Source: Nitrospirota bacterium (GTDB lineage: Bacteria > Nitrospirota > Nitrospiria > Nitrospirales > Nitrospiraceae). From it: 8,600 nt of DNA. The notes below the pieces were generated by a model. That model was not told the DNA's origin. It was given only the letters and a program-made list of their open reading frames with translations, and did not search any database. Below, one piece after another: positions 1-6,264 of the stretch. Location of the stretch: the NCBI GenBank assembly GCA_016201805.1, contig JACQCB010000163.1, positions 1 through 8,600 of the forward strand, read 5' to 3'. The stretch's first letter is position 1. The number at the start of each line of letters is the position of its first letter. The translations under genes were made by a program, and so were the position numbers.

Positions 1-111
1 CACCAAGCGACTGGAGGACTCCCACGCTGCTGGGTTCTCAAGCCGAGACCGGTTGAGTTGCGCTTTGAAATCGGCCAGCAGGCTGGCGTCAAGTTGTGGA
101 TCGAGTGCCAT
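1..111 (-). CDS. Unrecognised protein, N-terminal 37 codons (truncated by window edge)
   Basis: On the minus strand an ATG at 111-109 opens a frame that stays open to base 1. It reads MALDPQLDASLLADF and continues to give 37 hydrophilic, alanine/leucine-rich residues ending SSRLV. The frame has a TGA seven codons upstream of the ATG and no other start between them, so this is the only reasonable start. There is no signal peptide or membrane segment. No purine-rich ribosome binding site precedes the ATG, which weakens the call. The exactly opposed plus-strand frame is also open from base 1 to a TAG at 169-171 and could instead be the tail of a gene entering from the left. I prefer the minus frame because it has a proper start and a more typical soluble-protein composition. 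The family is not recognisable from this fragment. Confidence 0.4.
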   Translation of the reverse strand, partial: MALDPQLDASLLADFKAQLNRSRLENPAAWESSSRLV

Positions 112-238
112 CTGGCAGGGAAACGCTTTTCATCTATTGGATGGGGCCCGCGAGAATTGTCGGCAGCATAGCCTCGACTCTCCGGCCAGTCAAGGCCGTG
201 AACTTGCCGTCGGTGATACATTGTGTTAAGCAATTTCC

Positions 239-1222
239 ATGCGCTCTTTGCTGCTCCCGGCAATCTGGCTGACGGTCCTACTGGCCTTCCCCTCTCCGCT
301 TTTAGCAGACAACGCTGAGCCTGTTTCTGCTCCCGCCTTCCATGAATGGCAGATTTGGGATGTCAAAACCGGCCGTCCAATTCCATTTGAGGAACTGACG
401 ACGGCCCTCGGTTCGCTGGATGTGATCTACCTGGGCGAGGAGCACCACAACCGATGGCACATCGAGGCTGCGCTTGGGATTCTCCGAGCGCTGGTAGCGC
501 AAACGCGGCGTCCGACTCTGGCGCTGGAGATGTTTGGGTGGGATGGGCAGGCGGCGCTGAACCGGTATCTGGCCGAGAAGGACTGGACGCGAGACCAATT
601 CCTCAAAGAGGTCCGATGGGAGATCAATTGGGGCGGCGCGTTTGAAGACTATGAGCCATTGCCGGCCTTTGCCCGCACTCAAGGGTTCCTTATGCTGGCG
701 CTCAATCCGCCTAAGCCGCTCGTGCATCTGGCCGCCAAACAGGGCCTCGCGCAAGCGCTGACCGATCCAGAAATGGCGCGCTGGGGGATGGCGGATGAAC
801 GGTTTCCCGAGGACCCCGCCTACTACGAAATGATCGTGAAGCCGCTACGACTATGTCATGGCGGCCTCTCCGACGAGGCTTACCAGCACATGTATGAAGC
901 ATCCCTGTTCCGCGATGAAGGAATGGCCAAAACCATCGCTGACTTCTTACGCCGCGGGCAAGCCGCAACCGCCCCCGATGCAAACCTGAAGAACGGCCCG
1001 ATTGTCAGCTACACCGGCGGCGGGCACATCCAGTATCAACTGCCCGTGCCCAACCGCGTCCTCCGGCGCCACGAGGGAGCCCTCAAGCAAGCCACCATCT
1101 ACTTGACCTCTTTTGAGTCGGCCCGGGTCGAAGAGCTTCGGAGCCTCCTGCAGGAGGCGGTCGCGGATTATATCTGGCTGACCCCGCTCGGCGCCCAAGG
1201 CGCCCCACGCCGCTGCCGGTAA
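239..1222 (+). CDS. ChaN-family (DUF399) exported haem-binding-type protein
   Basis: The 327-residue product begins with a Sec signal peptide: Arg2, a hydrophobic core at about 4-17, and a likely cut after LLA at residue 23. There is no lipobox cysteine, unlike the lipoprotein ChaN of Campylobacter, so it is probably soluble in the periplasm. The body carries the family landmarks: DVIYLGEEHHN at 61-71, LALEMFG at 94-100 and a C-terminal TGGGHIQYQLPVP block at 259-271. ChaN-like proteins belong to the EreA/ChaN/TIKI fold group. Characterised ChaN binds haem and has been linked to iron uptake, but many homologues have no tested role, so haem binding here is inferred from the family. The start is fixed by the signal peptide. 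No good Shine-Dalgarno or promoter is visible in the 127 bp upstream. The stop codon lies in a hairpin loop. The next gene begins 113 bp downstream with its own candidate promoter, so it is probably a separate unit. Confidence 0.82.
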   Translation: MRSLLLPAIWLTVLLAFPSPLLADNAEPVSAPAFHEWQIWDVKTGRPIPFEELTTALGSLDVIYLGEEHHNRWHIEAALGILRALVAQTRRPTLALEMFGWDGQAALNRYLAEKDWTRDQFLKEVRWEINWGGAFEDYEPLPAFARTQGFLMLALNPPKPLVHLAAKQGLAQALTDPEMARWGMADERFPEDPAYYEMIVKPLRLCHGGLSDEAYQHMYEASLFRDEGMAKTIADFLRRGQAATAPDANLKNGPIVSYTGGGHIQYQLPVPNRVLRRHEGALKQATIYLTSFESARVEELRSLLQEAVADYIWLTPLGAQGAPRRCR

Positions 1223-1229
1223 CGGCAGC
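1212..1229 (+). terminator. Hairpin enclosing the stop codon of the ChaN-like gene
   Basis: GCTGCCG (1212-1218) and CGGCAGC (1223-1229) form a perfect 7-bp stem. Its four-base loop, GTAA, contains the TAA stop and is of the GNRA type in RNA. No T-run follows, so it is not a classical intrinsic terminator. It could weakly stop transcription, protect the mRNA 3' end, or be a chance GC-rich palindrome. Confidence 0.4.
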
Positions 1230-1260
1230 CTCACGCTCAATGAGACCATGCACTTTGCCG

Positions 1261-1289
1261 TTTATTCCGCCGTCCCGTTGCGTTACAAT
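1261..1289 (+). promoter_or_regulatory. Candidate sigma70-type promoter for the CDGSH gene
   Basis: TACAAT at 1284-1289 matches five of six bases of the -10 consensus. A weak -35 (TTTATT, 1261-1266) lies 17 bp upstream. The predicted start of transcription near 1296 would give a leader of about 40 nt before the ATG at 1336. The same TACAAT hexamer precedes two other genes in this window, which supports the call. Confidence 0.4.
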
Positions 1290-1335
1290 CCTGACGCGCA
1301 GGAAGCGCAACGGCTCTTAATCCCAGGAGGATGGC

Positions 1336-1575
1336 ATGGCGGATGAAGTGGTGGTTGTTCAACGGGCTCCCTACGTCATAGAGGTCGGCCCAGGCAAGGT
1401 GTACTGGTGCCGGTGCGGGCGTTCCAAGAATCAACCCTTTTGCGACGGCGCCCACGCGGGCACGGAGTTTTCGCCCGAGGAAGTGGAGTTCAAGGAAAAG
1501 AAGCGGGTCGCCTTCTGCGGATGCAAACACACGAAGAAGCCGCCCTTCTGCGACGGGACCCACTCCCGAATCTAA
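1336..1575 (+). CDS. Tandem CDGSH iron-sulfur domain protein
   Basis: This 79-residue protein contains two complete CDGSH motifs (C-x-C-x2-S/T-x3-P-x-C-D-G-S/A/T-H), each of which binds one [2Fe-2S] cluster through three cysteines and one histidine. The first set is Cys25, Cys27, Cys36 and His40, and the second is Cys61, Cys63, Cys72 and His76. The residues between the motifs form a short charged linker. Two motifs in one short chain resemble the mitochondrial inner NEET protein (MiNT/CISD3) and many bacterial relatives. There is no membrane anchor or signal peptide, so it should be cytoplasmic. The family is associated with redox sensing, cluster transfer and electron transfer, but the partner here is unknown. 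A strong AGGAGG at 1325-1330, five bases before the ATG, fixes the start and suggests good translation. A candidate promoter lies just upstream. The glycosylase gene begins 80 bp downstream. Confidence 0.92.
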   Translation: MADEVVVVQRAPYVIEVGPGKVYWCRCGRSKNQPFCDGAHAGTEFSPEEVEFKEKKRVAFCGCKHTKKPPFCDGTHSRI

Positions 1576-1615
1576 CGCTGCCGGGTATGAGTGCTTAGTG
1601 TTGTGTCCGGCAACG
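1576..1615 (+). terminator. Imperfect hairpin directly after the CDGSH gene
   Basis: Bases 1576-1584 (CGCTGCCGG) pair with 1607-1615 (CCGGCAACG) over nine positions with one mismatch, leaving a 22-base loop. The left arm begins at the base after the stop codon. No U-tract follows. It is a possible 3'-end structure of the CDGSH transcript, but the large loop makes it uncertain. Confidence 0.3.
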
Positions 1616-1655
1616 TAAAACTCTCGACTCAAAATTCCAAAGTTCCGTAAAGCGA

Positions 1656-2309
1656 ATGGCGTTGTTGACCACCACGAAGCGCCGGGGTCGTGCCGGCGCA
1701 AGGACCAGCCACGCCGCCGCCGGCCGGCATCTGGCCAAAACAGACCCGGTCCTACACAGGCTCATTGCCAGCATTGGCCCCTGCGAATTGAGACCGCGAC
1801 GCCATCACTTCGCCACCCTCTGCGACTCGATCATCTCCCAGCAACTTTCGACCAAGGTCGCGGAGGTCATTTTCGACCGCTTTGCCGGCCTCTATCCTGG
1901 CCGCCGTCTCACGCCGCAGGCCGTCGTGCGGACGGCGCTGCCACGCCTCCGCGCCGCCGGTCTCTCTCGACAGAAAGCCGGCTACCTGAAAGACTTGGCG
2001 GCAGGGTTTCTGGACGGACGGGTTCAGCCAAGCCGGATGGCGCGCCAATCGAATGAAGAGATCATCGAGGCCTTGATATCGATCCACGGCATTGGCCGAT
2101 GGACGGCCGAGATGTTCCTGATTTTTTCCCTGAACCGGCCCGACGTGCTGCCAGTGGACGATCTGGGGATTAAGAAGGCGATCCAGCGGTGGTATCGGCT
2201 GCCGGCCCTCCCGATCCCAAAGAAAATTCGGGCGATCGGAAAGGCCTGGCATCCTTACGAAACGGTGGCGTCCTGGTACCTCTGGCGAAGTCTGCGCTTG
2301 TCCGAATAG
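1656..2309 (+). CDS. DNA-3-methyladenine glycosylase, AlkA/Mag1 type (HhH-GPD)
   Basis: The 217-residue product is a helix-hairpin-helix base-excision glycosylase, which removes alkylated purines such as 3-methyladenine from DNA and leaves an abasic site. The IISQQLST segment at 59-66 is typical of the AlkA/Mag1 branch. The hairpin motif SIHGIGRWTAEMF lies at 142-154. The LPVDDLGIKKA block at 165-175 carries the catalytic aspartate, most likely Asp169 by comparison with AlkA Asp238, with Asp168 beside it. There are no C-terminal FeS-cluster cysteines, which argues against EndoIII or MutY. The length suits the short Mag1-like forms that lack AlkA's N-terminal domain. About 28 basic, low-complexity residues precede the conserved part. 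The Shine-Dalgarno is poor, so the true start could be slightly downstream, although no better start is evident. No adaptive-response partner (ada, alkB) is in view. A strong hairpin follows. Confidence 0.9.
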   Translation: MALLTTTKRRGRAGARTSHAAAGRHLAKTDPVLHRLIASIGPCELRPRRHHFATLCDSIISQQLSTKVAEVIFDRFAGLYPGRRLTPQAVVRTALPRLRAAGLSRQKAGYLKDLAAGFLDGRVQPSRMARQSNEEIIEALISIHGIGRWTAEMFLIFSLNRPDVLPVDDLGIKKAIQRWYRLPALPIPKKIRAIGKAWHPYETVASWYLWRSLRLSE

Positions 2310-2353
2310 CCGCAAAGACTTGCCACATCAATGGGTTAGTGTCGATTCTCTCC

Positions 2354-2377
2354 AGCGGCCGGTTTGGACCGGCCGCT
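2354..2377 (+). terminator. Perfect 10-bp hairpin downstream of the glycosylase
   Basis: AGCGGCCGGT (2354-2363) and ACCGGCCGCT (2368-2377) pair perfectly around a TTGG loop. It lies 44 bp after the glycosylase stop and about 100 bp before the kinase gene, so it is well placed to insulate the two units. The bases after it (TGGCCCC) lack a T-run, so efficiency as an intrinsic terminator is uncertain. Confidence 0.55.
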
Positions 2378-2427
2378 TGGCCCCTTCCTGCCTGCCCTGA
2401 AAAAACCCCTTCGGCAAACGTCCGTTT

Positions 2428-2460
2428 TGACTTAATTATCGGAGAAATCTGACGATAACG
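2428..2460 (+). promoter_or_regulatory. Possible promoter of the haem-kinase signalling operon
   Basis: TTGACT at 2428-2433 matches five of six bases of the -35 consensus and sits in the only AT-rich stretch of the gap. The best -10-like hexamer, GATAAC at 2455-2460, is 21 bp away, which is too far for standard spacing. Either the promoter is activator-dependent or it is elsewhere in 2411-2460. The call rests on position and the -35 only. Confidence 0.25.
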
Positions 2461-2480
2461 CTTCTAGCACAAGGAAAACT

Positions 2481-4049
2481 ATGAGCCCAGCCACGACGAG
2501 CGTTGGCCGCAGAGCGTCCAACGCTCGAAGACTATTCCTCAGCCTGCTCTACGAGCACACCATCCTCCTGCTGGTGATCCTGCTCTGTGCCAGCGTCGGC
2601 GGCGTCATGTGGCAACTTTCTAGGCTGTCATCGCAACTCATCCGTTCGGCCGCCTTGCAGGGTACCTCTCTGTACGCCTCCGCCATCGATGAATTCCGTA
2701 CTCTCTACACCTCGGAAGTAGTGGCTCGTCTGCGTTCACAAGGAATCGAGGTCACGCATGACTACAAAACGAAGACGCACGCGATTCCGCTTCCGGCGAC
2801 ATTGACCATTGAGTTCGGCAAACACCTCAGCCAAGGCGAAACCGGCCTGCAGGTACGGCTGTACAGCGACTATCCCTTCCCGTGGCGCAAGGACGGCGGT
2901 CCGCACGACGACTTCGAGGAGGCTGCCTTGCGATTCCTGCGCGAGCATCCCGATCAACCGTTCACTCGGTTTGAAGACGTGCAGGGCCGCGCCTCGCTCC
3001 GATACGCCACGGCGGATCGCATGCGGCCGCTCTGCGTCGGATGCCATAACACACACCCCGATAGCCCGAAAACGGACTGGAAAGTCGGAGACGTACGCGG
3101 AGTTGTCGAGGTGGTCCGACCGCTGGATACGGTCGTGGCGAAGAGCCGGGCCGGATTACAGGATACCTTTTTGTTCATGCTCGGGCTGGCCGGTGTCGGG
3201 GTCGTCGGACTCTCGATCGTCATCCGCAAGCTTCGCCACGTCTCGGTCGAGCTGGAGCAGAAGGTGGAGGAACGGACGGCAGAGCTGTCCCAGGCCACAA
3301 CGGCGCTGGAGACGCAGTATCGCGAGCTCCAGCAGACGGAACAGCAACTGGCTCAGCGCGCCGAGGAACTGGGCCGATCCAACGCCGAGCTGGAACAGTT
3401 CGCCTACGTGGCATCCCACGATCTGCAGGAGCCGCTGCGCATGGTGGCCAGCTTCACACAACTGCTGGGCAAGCGATACAAGGGTCGGCTCGACGCCGAC
3501 GCCGACGAGTTCATCGGCTACGCCGTGGATGGCGCCACCCGCATGCAGCAGCTCATCAACGACCTGCTGGCCTATTCGCGGGTCGGCACGCGGGGCAAGG
3601 AGTTCGCCCCCACGAGCGGTGAGGCCGTCCTCGATCGGGCGCTGCAGAACCTCAAGCTGGCGATCGAGGACAGCGGCGCCGTGGTGACCCACGATCCCCT
3701 CCCGACCGTGCTCGGCGACGAGGGACAACTGGTGCAGCTCTTCCAGAACCTGATCGGCAACGCCGTCAAGTTCCGTGGGACGGAGACCCCGCGTGTCCAC
3801 GTGTCGGCCGAGTCGCGGGACGGAGACGTGGTCTTTTCGGTCCGCGACAACGGCATCGGTATCGACCCGCAGTTTACCGACCGGATTTTCCTGATCTTCG
3901 AGCGCCTCCATCAACAGGAGCAATATCCCGGCACCGGGATCGGTCTGGCGATCTGCCAAAAAATCGTGCAGCGCCACGGCGGACGGATCGAGGTGGAGTC
4001 GCAGCCCGGGAAGGGTACGACGTTCCGGTTCACCGTGCGGGCCGCGTGA
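2481..4049 (+). CDS. Membrane histidine kinase with periplasmic c-type haem (DUF3365/Tll0287-like) sensor
   Basis: The 522-residue kinase has a first membrane helix at about 18-44, a periplasmic domain at 45-228, a second helix at about 229-248, a coiled-coil linker at 253-305, a HisKA domain with SHDLQEPLR (phospho-acceptor His313), and an ATPase domain. The ATPase domain shows the N-box QNLIGNAVK (Asn423, Asn427), DNGIGID at 456-462 and GTGIGLA at 484-490, so all kinase boxes look intact. The periplasmic part resembles DUF3365/Tll0287-like domains and holds CVGCH at 185-189, a covalent c-type haem site with no second CxxCH. This suggests sensing of redox state or a haem ligand such as NO, CO or O2; the actual signal is unknown. 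There is no PAS or HAMP domain, and the coiled coil joins the second helix directly to HisKA. AAGGA at 2471-2475, five bases upstream, supports the ATG. The downstream gene encodes an Rcp1-like regulator, the likely phosphate acceptor. Confidence 0.9.
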   Translation: MSPATTSVGRRASNARRLFLSLLYEHTILLLVILLCASVGGVMWQLSRLSSQLIRSAALQGTSLYASAIDEFRTLYTSEVVARLRSQGIEVTHDYKTKTHAIPLPATLTIEFGKHLSQGETGLQVRLYSDYPFPWRKDGGPHDDFEEAALRFLREHPDQPFTRFEDVQGRASLRYATADRMRPLCVGCHNTHPDSPKTDWKVGDVRGVVEVVRPLDTVVAKSRAGLQDTFLFMLGLAGVGVVGLSIVIRKLRHVSVELEQKVEERTAELSQATTALETQYRELQQTEQQLAQRAEELGRSNAELEQFAYVASHDLQEPLRMVASFTQLLGKRYKGRLDADADEFIGYAVDGATRMQQLINDLLAYSRVGTRGKEFAPTSGEAVLDRALQNLKLAIEDSGAVVTHDPLPTVLGDEGQLVQLFQNLIGNAVKFRGTETPRVHVSAESRDGDVVFSVRDNGIGIDPQFTDRIFLIFERLHQQEQYPGTGIGLAICQKIVQRHGGRIEVESQPGKGTTFRFTVRAA

Positions 4050-4055
4050 GCGGCC
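4040..4055 (+). other. Hairpin enclosing the kinase stop codon
   Basis: GGCCGC (4040-4045) and GCGGCC (4050-4055) form a perfect 6-bp stem around GTGA, which contains the TGA stop and is again a GNRA-type loop. It lies within an operon, 19 bp before the next ATG, so it is unlikely to be a full terminator. It might tune readthrough, stability or coupling to the regulator gene. Confidence 0.35.
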
Positions 4056-4074
4056 ATCGAAAAGAGGGACGACC

Positions 4075-4521
4075 ATGAGCACAAGATCAACGGGCAGCCC
4101 GATCGACATCCTCCTGGTAGAAGACAATCCCGGCGACGTACGTCTGACGAAAGAAGCGCTGAGTGCCAGCAAGCTCTCCAACCAGCTGCACGTGGTGCCG
4201 GACGGGGTGGAAGCGTTGGCGTACCTGCACCAGCAAGGGCCGTACGCCCAGCAGCCGAGGCCCGACCTCATCCTGCTGGACCTGAACCTGCCGAAGAAGG
4301 ACGGCCGGGAGGTGCTGGCGGACATCAAGGCCGATCCGCTCTTGAAACGCATCCCGGTCGTTGTCCTGACGACGTCGCAGGCGGAGCAGGACATCCTCAA
4401 GACCTACGAGTTGCACGCAAACTGCTACGTCACGAAGCCGGTTGACCTCGATCAGTTCGTTGAGGTGGTCAGGAGCATCAAGGACTTCTGGCTGACCATC
4501 GTGAAACTGCCTCAGGAGTAA
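4075..4521 (+). CDS. Rcp1/CheY-like single-domain response regulator
   Basis: The 148-residue protein is one receiver domain with no output domain. The acidic pocket is Glu16/Asp17 in LLVEDNPGD. The phospho-acceptor is Asp69 in DLILLDLNLP, the switch residue is Thr99 or Thr100 in VVLTTS, and the conserved lysine is Lys121 in VTKPVD. The C-terminal run SIKDFWLTIVKLP is characteristic of the Rcp1 group, the regulators of cyanobacterial phytochrome kinases, and the upstream kinase has a matching phytochrome-type HisKA (QFAYVASHDLQEPLR). It therefore probably takes phosphate from His313 of that kinase. With no effector domain it may act by binding a partner or by relaying phosphate, perhaps to the REC-GGDEF-EAL protein encoded next. 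The ATG is 25 nt after the kinase stop, and GAGGGA at 4064-4069 with five-base spacing is a good ribosome binding site. Confidence 0.93.
   Translation: MSTRSTGSPIDILLVEDNPGDVRLTKEALSASKLSNQLHVVPDGVEALAYLHQQGPYAQQPRPDLILLDLNLPKKDGREVLADIKADPLLKRIPVVVLTTSQAEQDILKTYELHANCYVTKPVDLDQFVEVVRSIKDFWLTIVKLPQE
4514..4518 (+). promoter_or_regulatory. Ribosome binding site that decides the GTG start at 4526
   Basis: AGGAG at 4514-4518 lies in the last codons of the response-regulator gene, seven bases before GTG 4526. The next in-frame ATG is far inside the receiver domain, beyond the essential VEDN motif, so GTG is the start. The four-base gap between the genes suggests translational coupling. Confidence 0.7.
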
Positions 4522-4525
4522 CCCC

Positions 4526-6235
4526 GTGACCGACGGCCCAATCAAGATCCTCCTGGTCGAGGACAATCCGGGGGATGCGCGTCTGGTCGAAGAAGCGCTC
4601 GTGGAGACCTCCACCGCGCAGTTCACCCTGGCGCACGCGGACCGCATGGACCGCGCGCTCCAGCGCATCCGGGAAGAACGCTTCGACGTGGCCTTGCTGG
4701 ACCTCTCCCTGCCGGACAGTCACGGGATCGAGACGTTCCTCAAGGCTAAGGCCCAGGCCCCGGATCTACCCATCCTCGTCCTGACCGGGATGGACGACGA
4801 GGCGTTCGCGTTGAGGGCCCTGCAGGCCGGCGCGCAGGACTATCTGGTCAAGGGGCAGTTGGATGGCCGGCTGCTCGTCCGCGCCGTGCGATACGCCATC
4901 GAACGCAAGCGGATCGAGGAGCAACTGCTCCATATATCGTTCCACGACACGCTCACCGGCCTGCCGAACCGGGCCCTGTTCCTCGACCGGCTGCAGGCGG
5001 CCTATCGGCGGGCCCAGCGACGCAGCGACTACACCTTCGCGGTGCTCTTCCTGGACCTGGATCGGTTTAAGCATATCAACGACAGCCTCGGCCACCTGAT
5101 CGGCGATCAACTGCTGATCGCGATCGCCCAACGTCTGGAACTATGCCTGCGTCCCGGCGACACCGTGGCGCGGTTCGGTGGGGACGAATTTGCCCTCCTC
5201 CTGGAGGAGGTCAAGGACGTCAACACCGCCGTCCGCGTGGCCGGCCGAATTCAGAAAGACCTGGCGGCGGCCGTCCATCTCGACGACCGCGAGATGTATG
5301 CCACCGCCAGCATCGGGATTGCCGTGAGCACGGACGGGTGCGGCTCGCCGGAAGAGCTCCTCCGTGACGCCGACATCGCCATGTACCAGGCCAAGGAGCA
5401 GGGCCGGGCGCGCAACGCCGTGTTCCACAAGTCCATGCACACCCATGCGGTGGCCAGACTGGAGTTGGAGACCGACCTGCGGCGGGCGGTCGAGCGCCAG
5501 GAGCTGATCCTCCAGTACCATCCTCTGGTGTCGCTCGATTCAGGCCGGATCGTCGGCTTTGAGGCCCTGGTCCGATGGCAGCACCCCAAACGCGGCCTCA
5601 TCTCACCCCAAGAATTCATCCCCGTGGCAGAAGACACCGGCTTGATCGGTGAGATCGGCCAGTGGGTGCTGAGCGAAGCCTGCCGTCAGGCAAGCCAGTG
5701 GCACAGGAAATATCCGGCCCGCCCGCCGGTCCGGATGTGCGTGAACCTGTCGGCCAAGCAGTTCAAGATGCCCGATCTCGTGGATCAAGTCGTGGAGACG
5801 ATCCGTCGCACCGAGATGGATGTCCGCTGCCTGGGACTGGAGATCACCGAGAGCATCCTGATGGAAGACGCCAAAGCCAGCGCCGCCACGTTGCGCACGC
5901 TGAAGGACCTGGGCGCGCAGATCCATCTGGACGACTTCGGCACCGGCTACTCGTCGCTGAGTTATCTCCTGCGTTTTCCCGTTGACGGACTGAAGGTGGA
6001 TCGTTCGTTCGTCAGAGATTTGGAGGTGGGGAGCGACAATGCGAAGATTCTCTCGGCGATCGTGGCGGTGGCGCATAGCTTGGACCTCGAGGTGATCGTA
6101 GAGGGCGTGGAAACGGCCGAGCACCTCGCTCACCTGCGGAAGCTGGGCTGTCAACTGGCGCAGGGCTACCTGTTCGAAAAACCGCTCGCGAGCGACGCGG
6201 CGGAGGCCTTGATGGCGCAGAATCCCCGCTGGTAA
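4526..6235 (+). CDS. REC-GGDEF-EAL bifunctional c-di-GMP enzyme
   Basis: The 569-residue protein has three domains. The receiver (about 5-120) has Glu12/Asp13, phospho-acceptor Asp59 in VALLDLSLP, Thr87 in VLTG and Lys109 in YLVKG. The GGDEF domain (about 137-302) has FHDTLTGLPNR, an intact GGDEF at 218-222, and an RPGD inhibitory site at 209-212, five residues before it. The EAL domain (about 312-560) has EALVR at 346-350, Asn407, LEITES at 438-443, DDFGTGYSSL at 469-478, Lys490, EGVE at 526-529 and QGYLF at 546-550. Both active sites appear complete, so it may make and degrade c-di-GMP, with phosphorylation of the receiver setting the balance. One domain can still be silent in such fusions. 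There is no membrane segment. It is the third gene of the signalling operon and starts at a GTG four bases after the regulator stop. It converges with the DedA gene only 21 bp downstream. Confidence 0.94.
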   Translation: MTDGPIKILLVEDNPGDARLVEEALVETSTAQFTLAHADRMDRALQRIREERFDVALLDLSLPDSHGIETFLKAKAQAPDLPILVLTGMDDEAFALRALQAGAQDYLVKGQLDGRLLVRAVRYAIERKRIEEQLLHISFHDTLTGLPNRALFLDRLQAAYRRAQRRSDYTFAVLFLDLDRFKHINDSLGHLIGDQLLIAIAQRLELCLRPGDTVARFGGDEFALLLEEVKDVNTAVRVAGRIQKDLAAAVHLDDREMYATASIGIAVSTDGCGSPEELLRDADIAMYQAKEQGRARNAVFHKSMHTHAVARLELETDLRRAVERQELILQYHPLVSLDSGRIVGFEALVRWQHPKRGLISPQEFIPVAEDTGLIGEIGQWVLSEACRQASQWHRKYPARPPVRMCVNLSAKQFKMPDLVDQVVETIRRTEMDVRCLGLEITESILMEDAKASAATLRTLKDLGAQIHLDDFGTGYSSLSYLLRFPVDGLKVDRSFVRDLEVGSDNAKILSAIVAVAHSLDLEVIVEGVETAEHLAHLRKLGCQLAQGYLFEKPLASDAAEALMAQNPRW

Positions 6236-6237
6236 GC

Positions 6238-6264
6238 CGCCGAGGTCGGCGCGCGGTCAGCGCG
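6238..6264. terminator. Overlapping short hairpins between convergent genes
   Basis: The 21-bp gap between the EAL and DedA stop codons contains a 5-bp stem, CGCCG (6238-6242) with CGGCG (6247-6251) around AGGT. It overlaps a second 5-bp stem, CGCGC (6250-6254) with GCGCG (6260-6264). The loop of the second stem holds the DedA TGA when read on the minus strand. The two stems share bases 6250-6251 and are mutually exclusive at full length. There is no T-run on either strand. A bidirectional terminator role is plausible but unproven. Confidence 0.3.

Noticed and set aside
1255..1260. TTGCCG as a -35 box for the CDGSH promoter
   Set aside because: It is 23 bp from the TACAAT box, outside usable spacing.
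1752..2315. A 187-codon antisense frame over the glycosylase gene
   Set aside because: The sense strand has the HhH motif and catalytic aspartate, and the antisense product is Arg/Gln-rich with no recognisable motif.
2809..3687. A 292-codon plus-strand frame inside the kinase gene
   Set aside because: Shifted-frame shadow with Ser/Arg/Thr/Pro-heavy composition and no ribosome binding site; the kinase frame is unambiguous.
3156..4400. A 414-codon open frame antisense to the kinase and regulator genes
   Set aside because: It is the shadow of high-GC coding sequence: the sense frames carry every kinase and receiver motif, and the antisense product shows no domain and has Arg/Leu/Val-heavy composition.
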